The notes below the pieces were generated by a model that saw only the letters and a list, made by a program, of their open reading frames with translations, had not been told where the DNA came from and did no database searches. Source: Polaromonas sp. (GTDB taxonomy: Bacteria > Pseudomonadota > Gammaproteobacteria > Burkholderiales > Burkholderiaceae_C). From it: a DNA stretch of 8,064 nucleotides. The stretch is taken from NCBI GenBank assembly GCA_026786065.1, contig JAJAYS010000061.1, forward strand, positions 1 through 8,064, read 5' to 3'. The first letter of the stretch is position 1. Each line of letters opens with the position of its first letter. Positions 1 to 6,669 of the stretch are shown here, piece after piece. The position numbers and the translations under genes were made by a program.

Positions 1-528
1 GACCCGGACGCCGCTCTCTACTGGTTCATGCGCATGCTAGACGGTGGTGCCGAGCCGCGTTACATGTCGCGGCGGCTGATCCGCATGGCCAGCGAAGACA
101 TCGGCCTGGCCGACCCGCGGGCGCTCAGGCTGGCGCTCGACGCTGCCGAGGTTTATGAGCGGCTCGGCTCGCCCGAGGGTGAGCTGGCCCTGGCGCAGTG
201 CGTGGTTTACCTGGCGGTTGCACCCAAGTCCAACGCCGTCTATCGGGCTTTCAACGAAGCCAAAGCCTTCATCAAGCAAGACGGCACGCGACCGGTGCCG
301 CTGCATCTGCGCAACGCGCCGACCCGGCTGATGAAACAGCTCGACTACGGCACGCACTACCGCTACGCGCACGATGAAGAAGACGGCTTTGCTGCGGGTG
401 AAAACTACTTCCCCGACGGCATGCCCGCACCCGACTGGTACCGGCCGGTCGAACGCGGCCTGGAGATTACCATTGGCCAAAAACTGCAGGCGCTGAAAGA
501 AAAGAACAAGATTCAGGGCAGCGGCTGA
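1..528 (+). CDS. rarA: Replication-associated recombination protein RarA (MgsA/WRNIP1 family), 3' part
   Basis: The frame is open from base 1 to the TGA at 526-528. This gives the last 175 residues of a protein whose start lies upstream of the window; E. coli RarA is about 447 residues long. The AAA+ ATPase core with Walker A and B is therefore not visible. What is visible is the helical lid and the family-specific C-terminal tetramerisation region. Recognisable stretches are DPDAALYW at fragment residues 1-8, RLIRMASEDIGLADPRA at 25-41, ALAQCVVYLAVAPKSNA at 63-79, and GENYFPDGM...WYRPVERGLE at 133-155. RarA is a cytoplasmic protein that acts at stalled replication forks and at single-strand/duplex junctions. 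It is on the same strand as livH but separated by 224 bases, with a different function, so it is probably transcribed separately. The family call is secure. An internal ATG at 28 is not the true start, because the conserved sequence continues upstream of it. Confidence 0.93.
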   Translation, partial: DPDAALYWFMRMLDGGAEPRYMSRRLIRMASEDIGLADPRALRLALDAAEVYERLGSPEGELALAQCVVYLAVAPKSNAVYRAFNEAKAFIKQDGTRPVPLHLRNAPTRLMKQLDYGTHYRYAHDEEDGFAAGENYFPDGMPAPDWYRPVERGLEITIGQKLQALKEKNKIQGSG

Positions 529-535
529 GGGGCCG

Positions 536-568
536 GGCTGCCTTGCGTGCTGGCCCAAGCGTGCAGCC
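536..568 (+). terminator. Possible structured 3' end after rarA
   Basis: GGCTGC (536-541) pairs with GCAGCC (563-568), and inside it CTTG (542-545) pairs with CAAG (556-559), leaving a 3-base bulge at 560-562. The hairpin starts 7 bases after the rarA stop codon, where a terminator or 3'-end stabilising stem would be expected. No T tract follows (the next bases are GCGAAAAACGAG), so it is not a canonical Rho-independent terminator. A role in termination is inference only. Confidence 0.3.
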
Positions 569-636
569 GCGAAAAACGAGAGGGTAAACCCCCCAAAAAC
601 CCGGTTGCTGGCCCGCTTCTCGCTTGTGGGCATGGC

Positions 637-642
637 TACAAT
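637..642 (+). promoter_or_regulatory. Candidate -10 box for the liv operon
   Basis: TACAAT at 637-642 differs from the sigma70 -10 consensus TATAAT at one position. It lies 111 bases before the livH start, in the only sizeable gap upstream of the operon. No convincing -35 box sits 16-18 bases upstream: the bases there are about CGCTTC at 614-619, and the better match TTGCTG at 605-610 is too far away. If it is used, transcription would start near 649, exactly at the base of the hairpin annotated next. Confidence 0.35.
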
Positions 643-648
643 TTCGCG

Positions 649-685
649 GTGACGGCAGGCCCCCGACGCCGTCACAACCCTTTTT
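649..685 (+). promoter_or_regulatory. Leader hairpin plus T tract ahead of livH (attenuator-like)
   Basis: GTGACGGC (649-656) and GCCGTCAC (668-675) form a perfect 8-bp stem with an 11-base loop. It is followed by AACCC and then five T residues (681-685). On the plus strand this resembles an intrinsic terminator, although the T run starts 5 bases after the stem. Because it lies between the candidate -10 box and livH, it could act as a conditional terminator in the liv leader. Alternatively it could stop read-through from rarA. I see no obvious leader peptide rich in Leu, Ile or Val codons, so classical ribosome-mediated attenuation is not supported. Confidence 0.4.
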
Positions 686-698
686 ACGTCGGTTCACC

Positions 699-714
699 GG
701 CCGCCAGCGCGGCC
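699..714 (+). promoter_or_regulatory. Second hairpin in the livH 5' leader
   Basis: GGCCGC (699-704) and GCGGCC (709-714) form a perfect 6-bp G+C stem with the tetraloop CAGC. It is followed by the pyrimidine-rich stretch TTCTTCCTTCGTT. It lies 38 bases before the livH ATG and just upstream of its ribosome binding site (GGAG at 743-746). It could be a second weak terminator, a transcript-stabilising stem, or chance in GC-rich DNA. Confidence 0.3.
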
Positions 715-752
715 TTCTTCCTTCGTTAAATCTAAAAAATCCGGAGCGACGT

Positions 753-1682
753 ATGGAAGTCCTGCTACAGCAGATCATCAACGGCCTGGTGCTCGGCAGC
801 ATGTACGCGCTGATCGCACTCGGCTACACGATGGTGTACGGCATCATCAACCTGATCAACTTCGCGCACGGCGAGGTGTTGATGGTGGGGGCGCTGACCA
901 GTTGGACCATCATCGGCCTGATGCAGTCGGCGATGCCCGGCACGCCTGGCTGGCTGATCTTGCTGATCTCGCTGCTGATCGCCTTCGTGGTCTGCGGCGC
1001 CCTCAATTTCGCGATTGAGAAAATCGCCTACCGCCCGTTGCGCAACTCCCCCAAGCTGGCCCCGCTGATCACCGCCATCGGCATGTCGCTGCTGCTGCAA
1101 ACGCTGGCAATGATCATCTGGAAGCCAAACTACAAGCCGTACCCGACGCTGCTGCCGGCCGAGCCGTTTCAGATCGGCGGCGCGGTAATCACCGTCACCC
1201 AGCTGTTCATTCTGGGCGCCACCGTCGTGTCGCTGGCGGTGCTGATGTGGCTGGTCCATTACACGCGGCTGGGCCGGGCGATGCGGGCCACCGCCGAGAA
1301 CCCGCGCGTCGCCGCGCTGATGGGCGTGCGGCCCGACACCGTGATTTCGGCCACCTTCATCATCGGCGCGGTGCTGGCCGCACTGGCCGGGGTGATGTAC
1401 GCATCGAACTACGGCACGGTGCAGCACACGATGGGCTTTTTGCCAGGGCTCAAGGCGTTCACGGCGGCGGTGTTCGGCGGCATCGGCAACCTGGGCGGCG
1501 CGGTGCTCGGCGGCATTTTGCTCGGGCTGATCGAATCGATCGGTGCCGGCTATATCGGGCAGCTGACGGGCGGCGTGCTGGGCAGCCAGTACTCCGACAT
1601 CTTTGCGTTCATCGTGCTGATCTTCGTGCTCACGCTCAGGCCCTCGGGGTTGCTCGGCGAGCGGGTCGCCGACCGGGCCTGA
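753..1682 (+). CDS. livH: Branched-chain amino acid/amide ABC transporter permease LivH
   Basis: This encodes a 309-residue integral inner-membrane permease of the LivH family (about 300 residues is usual). With LivM it forms the channel for branched-chain amino acids or related amides and short acids. The start at 753 is chosen because GGAG (743-746) lies six bases upstream and the product then begins MEVLLQQIINGLVLGSMYAL, the usual LivH N-terminus. An upstream in-frame extension to about 624 would cross the leader hairpins and is not family-like. Conserved features are GYTMVYGIINLINFAHGE (24-41), YRPLRNSPKLAPLITAIG (93-110), the cytoplasmic loop RLGRAMRATAENPRVAALMGV (172-192, NBD-contacting region), and FGGIGNLGGAVLGGILLGL (241-259). 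Several hydrophobic membrane segments cover the protein. livM follows after 27 bases, so the two genes are co-transcribed. Substrate specificity cannot be read from the permease. Confidence 0.93.
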   Translation: MEVLLQQIINGLVLGSMYALIALGYTMVYGIINLINFAHGEVLMVGALTSWTIIGLMQSAMPGTPGWLILLISLLIAFVVCGALNFAIEKIAYRPLRNSPKLAPLITAIGMSLLLQTLAMIIWKPNYKPYPTLLPAEPFQIGGAVITVTQLFILGATVVSLAVLMWLVHYTRLGRAMRATAENPRVAALMGVRPDTVISATFIIGAVLAALAGVMYASNYGTVQHTMGFLPGLKAFTAAVFGGIGNLGGAVLGGILLGLIESIGAGYIGQLTGGVLGSQYSDIFAFIVLIFVLTLRPSGLLGERVADRA

Positions 1683-1709
1683 CGCCGACGCTGCAAGGAC
1701 CATCACATC

Positions 1710-2822
1710 ATGATGAACGCCAAAAAAATCTCCACCTTCCTGGTGGTCGCCGCCGCGCTGATCGTGCTGCCGCTTTTCCTGCAGCTTGGCGGCAACGCCT
1801 GGGTGCGCATCGTCGATATGGCGCTGCTGTATGTGCTGCTGGCGCTCGGCCTGAACATCGTCGTCGGTTATGCCGGCCTGCTCGATCTGGGCTATGTCGC
1901 GTTTTTCGCTGTCGGCGCCTATCTGGCCGCGCTGCTGGGCTCGCCGCATCTCGCGCAGGCCTTTCCGGCCGTCGCGGCGGCGTTTCCGGACGGCCTGCAC
2001 CTGCCGATCTGGGCCATCATCCCGGCAGCTGCCGCGCTGGCCGGCTGCTTCGGCAGTCTCCTCGGCGCCCCGGTATTGCGGTTGCGCGGGGATTACCTGG
2101 CCATCGTCACGCTCGGCTTCGGTGAAATCATCCGCGTGTTCCTCAACAACCTCGATCGGCCGATCAACCTGACCAACGGTCCCAAAGGCATCAACCAGAT
2201 CGACTCGATCAAGTTCTTCGGTTTCGACCTCGGCAAGAGCCACGAGTTTTTCGGCTTCACCGTCAATTCGGTGTCGATGTACTACTACCTGTTTCTGGTC
2301 CTCGTCATCGTCTCGGTCATCATCTGCCACCGGCTCGAGAACTCCCGCATCGGCCGTGCGTGGATGGCGATTCGTGAAGACCAGATTGCCGCCCAGGCCA
2401 TGGGCATCAACATCCGCAACATGAAGCTGCTGGCCTTCGGTATGGGCGCGACCTTCGGCGGCGTGTCCGGCGCGATGTTCGCGGCGTTTCAGGGCTTCGT
2501 ATCGCCCGAGTCGTTCAGCCTGATGGAGTCGGTGATGATCGTCGCGATGGTGGTGCTGGGCGGCATCGGGCATTTGCCGGGCGTCATTCTGGGGGCGCTG
2601 CTGCTCGCCGCGCTGCCCGAAGTGCTGCGCCACGTCGCCGGCCCTCTGCAGGCTATGACCGGCGGCCGGCTTGACTCGGCGATCCTGCGCCAGTTGCTGA
2701 TCGCGATTGCGATGATCGCCATCATGCTGAGCCGGCCGCGTGGGCTGTGGCCTTCCTCCGAGCATGGCAAGTCGCTTAGAAAGCCGGTCGGACCCGATCC
2801 GATCCAGTCGATCAACCCCTGA
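1710..2822 (+). CDS. livM: Branched-chain amino acid/amide ABC transporter permease LivM
   Basis: This encodes a 370-residue permease that is the partner of LivH in the heterodimeric membrane channel. AAGGA at 1695-1699 supports a start at 1710; the next codon at 1713 is also ATG, so either could initiate. Family hallmarks are GLNIVVGYAGLLDLGYVAFF (47-66), RLRGDYLAIVTLGFGEIIRV (124-143) and LTNGPKGI (154-161). The NBD-contacting loop lies around SRIGRAWMAIREDQIAAQAMG (212-232) and is followed by GGVSGAMFA (250-258). The last conserved block is VMIVAMVVLGGIGHLPGVIL (275-294). The protein is strongly hydrophobic, with membrane segments throughout. The C-terminal tail after SRPRGLWP (341-348) is short and polar. 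The gap to livG is 10 bases, indicating tight operon coupling. Nothing suggests damage to this gene. Confidence 0.93.
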   Translation: MMNAKKISTFLVVAAALIVLPLFLQLGGNAWVRIVDMALLYVLLALGLNIVVGYAGLLDLGYVAFFAVGAYLAALLGSPHLAQAFPAVAAAFPDGLHLPIWAIIPAAAALAGCFGSLLGAPVLRLRGDYLAIVTLGFGEIIRVFLNNLDRPINLTNGPKGINQIDSIKFFGFDLGKSHEFFGFTVNSVSMYYYLFLVLVIVSVIICHRLENSRIGRAWMAIREDQIAAQAMGINIRNMKLLAFGMGATFGGVSGAMFAAFQGFVSPESFSLMESVMIVAMVVLGGIGHLPGVILGALLLAALPEVLRHVAGPLQAMTGGRLDSAILRQLLIAIAMIAIMLSRPRGLWPSSEHGKSLRKPVGPDPIQSINP

Positions 2823-2832
2823 GAGCCCGGTC

Positions 2833-3600
2833 ATGAGCGAAACCATATTGAAGGTCGCCAATGTCTCCAAGCGATTCGGTGGCTTGCAGGCATTGAGCGA
2901 GGTCGGCATCCACATCGAGCGCGGTCAGGTCTATGGCCTGATTGGCCCGAACGGTGCCGGCAAGACCACCTTCTTCAACGTGCTGACCGGCCTCTACACG
3001 CCCGACAGCGGCTCCTTCGAGCTGGCCGGCAAGCCCTATACGCCGAGCGCGGTGCATGAGGTTGCCAAGGCCGGCATCGCCCGCACCTTCCAGAACATCC
3101 GGCTGTTTGCCGACATGACGGCGCTCTAAAACGTCATGGTGGGGCGGCACATTCGCACGAAATCGGGCCTGATTGGCGCGGTTTTTCGCACGCCGGGATT
3201 CAAGCGCGAAGAGCTTGAGACCGCCAGGCGGTCGCAGGAGCTGCTGGAGTACGTCGGCATTGCGAAATACGCCGACTACAAGGCGCGCACGCTGAGCTAC
3301 GGCGACCAGCGCAGGCTTGAAATCGCGCGCGCGCTGGCGACCGACCCGCAATTGATCGCGCTCGACGAGCCGGCTGCCGGCATGAACGCGACCGAAAAAG
3401 TCCAGCTGCGCGAGTTGATCGACCGCATCCGTAATGACAACCGCACCATCTTGCTGATCGAGCACGACGTGAAGCTGGTCATGGGCCTGTGCGACCGCGT
3501 CACCGTGCTCGACTACGGCAAGCAGATTGCCGAGGGTGCGCCGGCCGATGTGCAGAAAAACGAAAAAGTAATCACCGCCTATCTCGGCACGGGGCATTGA
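2833..3600 (+). pseudogene. livG: ABC transporter ATP-binding protein LivG, interrupted by an in-frame TAA
   Basis: The full frame would encode 255 residues, the normal LivG length, but codon 99 (3127-3129) is TAA. The N-terminal part holds Walker A GPNGAGKTT (38-46) and the Q-loop RTFQNIRLF (84-92). The C-terminal part holds the LivG-type signature LSYGDQRRLEIARAL (154-168), Walker B LIALDEP (174-180) and the switch His in LLIEHDV (H211). Both halves are in the same frame and family-typical, so the lesion is a substitution, not an indel. The context ...MTAL*NVMVGRH suggests a GAA (Glu) codon changed to TAA by one G-to-T change. The ATG start at 2833 follows livM by 10 bases, with only a weak GAGAG ribosome binding site. 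An ATG at 3136 sits two codons after the stop, so reinitiation could produce a 154-residue C-terminal piece. A base-call error, a recent nonsense mutation, or a split gene are all possible. Family identity is certain; functional status is not. Confidence 0.85.
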
Positions 3601-3604
3601 CGGC

Positions 3605-4321
3605 ATGGCAAAGACCCTTCTTAAAGTGACCGGCCTGAAGGTCGCGTACGGTGGCATTCAGGCGGTCAAAGGCGTCGAACTCGAAGTCAACGAAGGCGAA
3701 CTGGTGACGCTGATCGGCAGCAACGGTGCCGGCAAGACGACCACGATGAAAGCCATCACCGGCACGCTGCCGATGCTGGGCGGCGACATCGAATACCTCG
3801 GCAAAAGCATCAAGGGCCGGGGCGCCTGGGACCTGGTCAGGCAAGGGCTGGCGATGGTGCCGGAAGGCCGCGGCGTGTTTGCCCGCATGACGATCACCGA
3901 GAACCTTCAGATGGGCGCCTACATCCGCAGCGACAAAGCCGGCATCGCGCAGGACATCGAAGCCATGTTCGTGCTGTTTCCGCGCCTGCGTGAACGCAAG
4001 GACCAGCTCGCCGGCACCATGTCTGGCGGTGAGCAGCAAATGCTGGCGATGGGCCGGGCGCTGATGAGCCGACCCAAAGTGCTGCTGCTAGACGAACCGT
4101 CGATGGGCCTGTCGCCGATCATGGTGGACAAGATTTTCGAGGTGGTGCGCGACGTCTCGACGCGCGGCGTCACCATCTTGCTGGTCGAGCAAAACGCCAG
4201 CCGCGCACTCGGCATCGCCGACCGGGGCTACGTGATGGAGTCGGGCAATGTGACGATGAACGGCGAGGCGAAGGCCTTGCTGAACGACCCGCGCGTGCGG
4301 GCGGCGTATTTGGGCGAATAA
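3605..4321 (+). CDS. livF: Branched-chain amino acid/amide ABC transporter ATP-binding protein LivF
   Basis: This encodes a 238-residue cytoplasmic ATPase, the usual LivF length, which pairs with LivG to power the LivHM channel. Motifs are Walker A GSNGAGKTT (38-46), the LivF-type Q-loop variant MVPEGRGVFARMTITENL (84-101), signature MSGGEQQMLAMGRAL (139-153), Walker B VLLLDEP (159-165) and LLVEQNASRAL (192-202). Gln196 occupies the H-loop position, which is normal for LivF. The start lies four bases after the livG stop codon and no strong ribosome binding site is visible, so translation is probably coupled to livG. The livG nonsense codon could therefore lower LivF output. The gene ends with TAA at 4319-4321 and is the last of the operon. 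It is intact. Confidence 0.94.
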   Translation: MAKTLLKVTGLKVAYGGIQAVKGVELEVNEGELVTLIGSNGAGKTTTMKAITGTLPMLGGDIEYLGKSIKGRGAWDLVRQGLAMVPEGRGVFARMTITENLQMGAYIRSDKAGIAQDIEAMFVLFPRLRERKDQLAGTMSGGEQQMLAMGRALMSRPKVLLLDEPSMGLSPIMVDKIFEVVRDVSTRGVTILLVEQNASRALGIADRGYVMESGNVTMNGEAKALLNDPRVRAAYLGE

Positions 4322-4395
4322 CGGTCCTGCAGCGGCCTCGGGCGGAGGTGGTGCAAGCCATCAAACGGCCGAAATGCTGGGACGACCGCCGCCAG

Positions 4396-4460
4396 TAGCT
4401 ATCAAATTCAAAGCTGCTAACGCCCGTAATGTTTGGGCTGCAGCCTGATTAAACCAAAAC
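4396..4460. repeat. Intergenic repeat resembling a Comamonadaceae dispersed element, in the livF/Bug convergent gap
   Basis: The 167-base gap 4322-4488 has no gene. Its centre reads TAGCTATCAAATTC..AGCTGCTAACGCCC..GGGCTGCAGCC..TTAAACCAAAAC. This layout (AGCTATCAAATTC, then AGCTGCTA, a GC-rich stem, then an A-rich tail) matches my recollection of a short dispersed repeat common between Comamonadaceae genes. GCCC (4422-4425) can pair with GGGC (4435-4438), and GGCTGCAGCC (4436-4445) is a perfect 10-base palindrome. It could serve as a bidirectional transcript end for livF and the Bug gene, but no strong T tract follows on either strand. The rest of the gap shows only a minor CCTC/GAGG stem near 4336-4347. 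The repeat-family assignment rests on memory, without a search. Confidence 0.45.
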
Positions 4461-4488
4461 TTTCGGGCTCGGCGAAGCGCGGTTGCCT

Positions 4489-5535
4489 TCAGTCGGCTCT
4501 GGCCCCGGAAGCCTTCACGACCTTCTCGTATTTCGCGCGCTCGCGGTCCATCAGTGCGCCAAACTGCTCGGGCGATGATCCCACCGGCTCCGCCATCAGC
4601 ACCGCAAACCGGTTACGGGCTTCAGGCGAATCGAGCGCCGCGACGAACGCCTGATTCAGCTTCGCCAGCACCTCCTTCGGCGTCGCCGCCGGCGCCACCA
4701 GGCCCCACCAGGTGTCGATCTCGAAGCCCTTCAGCGTTTCAGCCACCGCCGGTACATCGGGCAGCGCGCTGCTGCGCTGTGCGGTGGTCACGGCCAGCGC
4801 CTTCAGCCTGCCTGACTTGATGCCCGGCGCGGCTGTGGCCAGGTTGTCGAAATTGAAATCTACCTGACCGGCCTGCAGCGCGAGCTGTGCCGGATTGCCG
4901 CCGTTGTAGGGAATATGCAGCGCAAAAATGCCGGCCTGCGCCTTGAACATTTCGCCCGCAAGGTGCCCGGCGCTGCCGTTGCCGCCACTGGCAAAGTTGA
5001 GTTTGGCCGGGTTGGCTTTGGCATAGGCGATGAAGTCGGCGAGTGTGCTGATCTTCAGGCGCGCAGCGGTTTCAGCGTTCATCACCAGCACGTTCGGCAC
5101 CCGCACCATTTGCGTGATGGCGGCGAAATCGGTCTGGGCGTTGTAGGGCATCTTGCGGTAGAGCCACGGGTTGATCGCATGCGTCGCCACGGCGGCAATG
5201 CCCAGGGTCAGGCCGTCGGGCGCTGCCTTGGCGACCGCGTCGGCCCCGATATTGCCGCCAGCGCCGGGCCGGTTTTCGATGACGACGGTGCCGAGCGTGT
5301 CTTTTACGCGCTCGGCCAACACGCGTGCGGTAACGTCGATCGGACCGCCGGCCGCGTAGGGCACGATGATGCGCGTCACCTTGGGCTGGGCATAAGCCGG
5401 CGCGGGCGCTGTAGCGACGATGCCAACCAGGACGACGAAAGCGACTAACGGGGCGAGGGCGCCGGGCACTTGTCGAAGGCTTGCCGCCAAAACCCGGCAA
5501 CGCAGAGCCGGTGATGCAGATTGACAGTTTTTCAT
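4489..5535 (-). CDS. Tripartite tricarboxylate transporter-type periplasmic binding protein (Bug family)
   Basis: This encodes a 348-residue exported binding protein of the Bug/TctC family. The N-terminus has a basic region, a hydrophobic core LVAFVVLVGIVA (about 30-41) and a signal peptidase I site AYA|Q after residue 49. The signal is long; the ATG start is preferred because GGAG lies 7 bases upstream on the minus strand (around 5543-5546). A GTG at residue 23 would shorten the signal but has no clear ribosome binding site. Bug hallmarks are IIVPYAAGGPIDVTARVLAE (56-75), VIENRPGAGGNIGADAVAKA (85-104), FASGGNGSAGHLAGEMF (181-197), PYNGGNPAQLALQAGQVDF (209-227) and ALPDVPAV (257-264). Family members bind carboxylates, amides or aromatic acids and may pass them to TctAB-like membrane proteins. 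None is encoded here, so this is one of the orphan Bug proteins typical of Burkholderiales. The ligand cannot be predicted. It follows the reductase gene by 33 bases. Confidence 0.9.
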   Translation of the reverse strand: MKNCQSASPALRCRVLAASLRQVPGALAPLVAFVVLVGIVATAPAPAYAQPKVTRIIVPYAAGGPIDVTARVLAERVKDTLGTVVIENRPGAGGNIGADAVAKAAPDGLTLGIAAVATHAINPWLYRKMPYNAQTDFAAITQMVRVPNVLVMNAETAARLKISTLADFIAYAKANPAKLNFASGGNGSAGHLAGEMFKAQAGIFALHIPYNGGNPAQLALQAGQVDFNFDNLATAAPGIKSGRLKALAVTTAQRSSALPDVPAVAETLKGFEIDTWWGLVAPAATPKEVLAKLNQAFVAALDSPEARNRFAVLMAEPVGSSPEQFGALMDRERAKYEKVVKASGARAD

Positions 5536-5568
5536 GCGTTGACTCCGGTGAATTGGTGAATCGACGGT

Positions 5569-6648
5569 TCAGGCCACGGTGGCCTGCGCCTTGTCTTTTT
5601 CGGTGATGAAGGAGTCGGCGAAAAATTCGTCTGCCGGCAGACCGGCCGCGATGTAGGCGGCCTGCGCGGAATCGACGACGATGGGCGCGCCGCAGGCATA
5701 GACCTGATGGTCCGACAGATTGGCGATGTCCTCAAGCACGGCTTTGTGAACAAAGCCATTGCGGCCGGTCCAGGCGTCTTCCGGCAGCGCATCGGAAATT
5801 ACCGGCACGTAGCGCAGGTTGGGCATCGCGGCCAGCCTTTCCAGCACCCAGTCGTTCATGTACAAATCGGCCGGCCGGCGACCACCCCAATACAGCACGG
5901 CGGGCCGCGTGCTGGCCTTGAACTGCATGTGTTCGAGCATGGCCTTGATCGGTGCGAAACCGGTGCCGGAGGCCAGGAACACCATCGGCTTGGTGCTGTC
6001 CTCGCGCAGGTAAAAACTGCCGAAGGGGCCTTCGATGCGGGCAATCTCTTTTTCTTTCATCGCGCCAAACACATGGTCGGTGAACTTGCCACCGGGCATG
6101 TGGCGCAGGTGCAGCTCCAGGCCGGGGTTTTCGGCCTGCAGGTAGGGTGCGTTGGCCATCGAGTAAGCACGGCGGCCGCCGTCCCGCAGCAACACCTCGA
6201 CGTACTGGCCGGCGTGGTACTTGAAAACATCGGCCGCCGGCAGCTGCAGCCGCAGCAGCATCACGTCGTGCGAGGCCTTGACCAGACTGGCGACCCGGGC
6301 CGGCATACGCTTTACCGGAAACGCGCTTTCGTCGGTCACCTGGCGCGACTCGATCACGACGTCGCTGTGCGCCATGCCGCAGCAAGTCAGGATGAAGCCG
6401 TTGGCGGCCTCGTCAAGGCTCAGGGCCTTGAGCTGGTGCGGGCCCTGCGTCACCGTGCCGCCGATTTTTTTGCACTTGCAGGATCCGCAGGCCCCGTCTT
6501 TGCAGCCATAGGGCAGGCCGATGCCCTGGCGGATCGCGGCGGCGAGGATTGCCTCGCCGTCGTTGACCGAAAACGTTCGACCGCTGGGCTGCACCGTGAC
6601 GTGAAAGGAGGCAGCGAGTTCGGGGGTGGCAGCGGGTAGGGCGCTCAT
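5569..6648 (-). CDS. [2Fe-2S] ferredoxin/FAD/NAD(P)H reductase (CDP-6-deoxy-delta-3,4-glucoseen reductase-like)
   Basis: This encodes a 359-residue flavoprotein electron-transfer reductase. The start at 6648 (MSALPAATPE) has AAGGA 7 bases upstream on the minus strand; the upstream in-frame extension is proline-rich and non-conserved. A plant-type [2Fe-2S] domain comes first, with Cys49, Cys54, Cys57 (CKDGACGSC) and Cys89 or Cys90 as ligands. An FAD-binding barrel follows with RAYSMANAP (160-168) and GPFGSFYLRE (207-216). Last is an NAD(P)H domain with FLASGTGFAPIKAML (224-238), VYACGAP (316-322) and the C-terminal aromatic motif EFFADSF (341-347). This order matches oxygenase reductases and AscD-like glucoseen reductases. 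No dideoxysugar biosynthesis genes and no oxygenase component are nearby, so the CDP-sugar name commonly given to such proteins may be misleading. NAD(P)H oxidation with electron delivery to an unknown partner is the safe reading. It is probably co-transcribed with the Bug gene downstream. Confidence 0.88.
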   Translation of the reverse strand: MSALPAATPELAASFHVTVQPSGRTFSVNDGEAILAAAIRQGIGLPYGCKDGACGSCKCKKIGGTVTQGPHQLKALSLDEAANGFILTCCGMAHSDVVIESRQVTDESAFPVKRMPARVASLVKASHDVMLLRLQLPAADVFKYHAGQYVEVLLRDGGRRAYSMANAPYLQAENPGLELHLRHMPGGKFTDHVFGAMKEKEIARIEGPFGSFYLREDSTKPMVFLASGTGFAPIKAMLEHMQFKASTRPAVLYWGGRRPADLYMNDWVLERLAAMPNLRYVPVISDALPEDAWTGRNGFVHKAVLEDIANLSDHQVYACGAPIVVDSAQAAYIAAGLPADEFFADSFITEKDKAQATVA

Positions 6649-6669
6649 GGGGTGGTCCTTGTGGAAGTC

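Noticed and set aside
37..675. A 212-codon minus-strand frame opposite rarA
   Set aside because: It is the antisense shadow of the conserved rarA C-terminus and runs through the structured intergenic region; no motif supports it.
765..2915. A 716-codon open frame on the minus strand opposite livH and livM
   Set aside because: It is rich in Gln, Arg, His and Asp, has no recognisable domain, and lies exactly opposite two clearly conserved permease genes. This is the usual antisense shadow of hydrophobic genes in GC-rich DNA.
3127..3129. Stop-codon reassignment of TAA as an explanation for livG
   Set aside because: TAA is the terminator of livF (4319-4321) and apparently of the edge gene (7974-7976), so it works as a normal stop here. 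No selenocysteine or pyrrolysine context exists, since those use TGA and TAG.
3127..3136. Frameshift or programmed slippage at the CTCTAAAAC site in livG
   Set aside because: The reading frame is identical on both sides of the TAA, so no frame change is needed or implied.
4489..6648. A dideoxysugar (O-antigen) biosynthesis cluster suggested by the glucoseen-reductase-like gene and the epimerase-like gene
   Set aside because: No nucleotidyltransferase, dehydratase, aminotransferase or glycosyltransferase is present. The epimerase-like protein is an atypical SDR of the YeeZ type, and the two genes are divergent.
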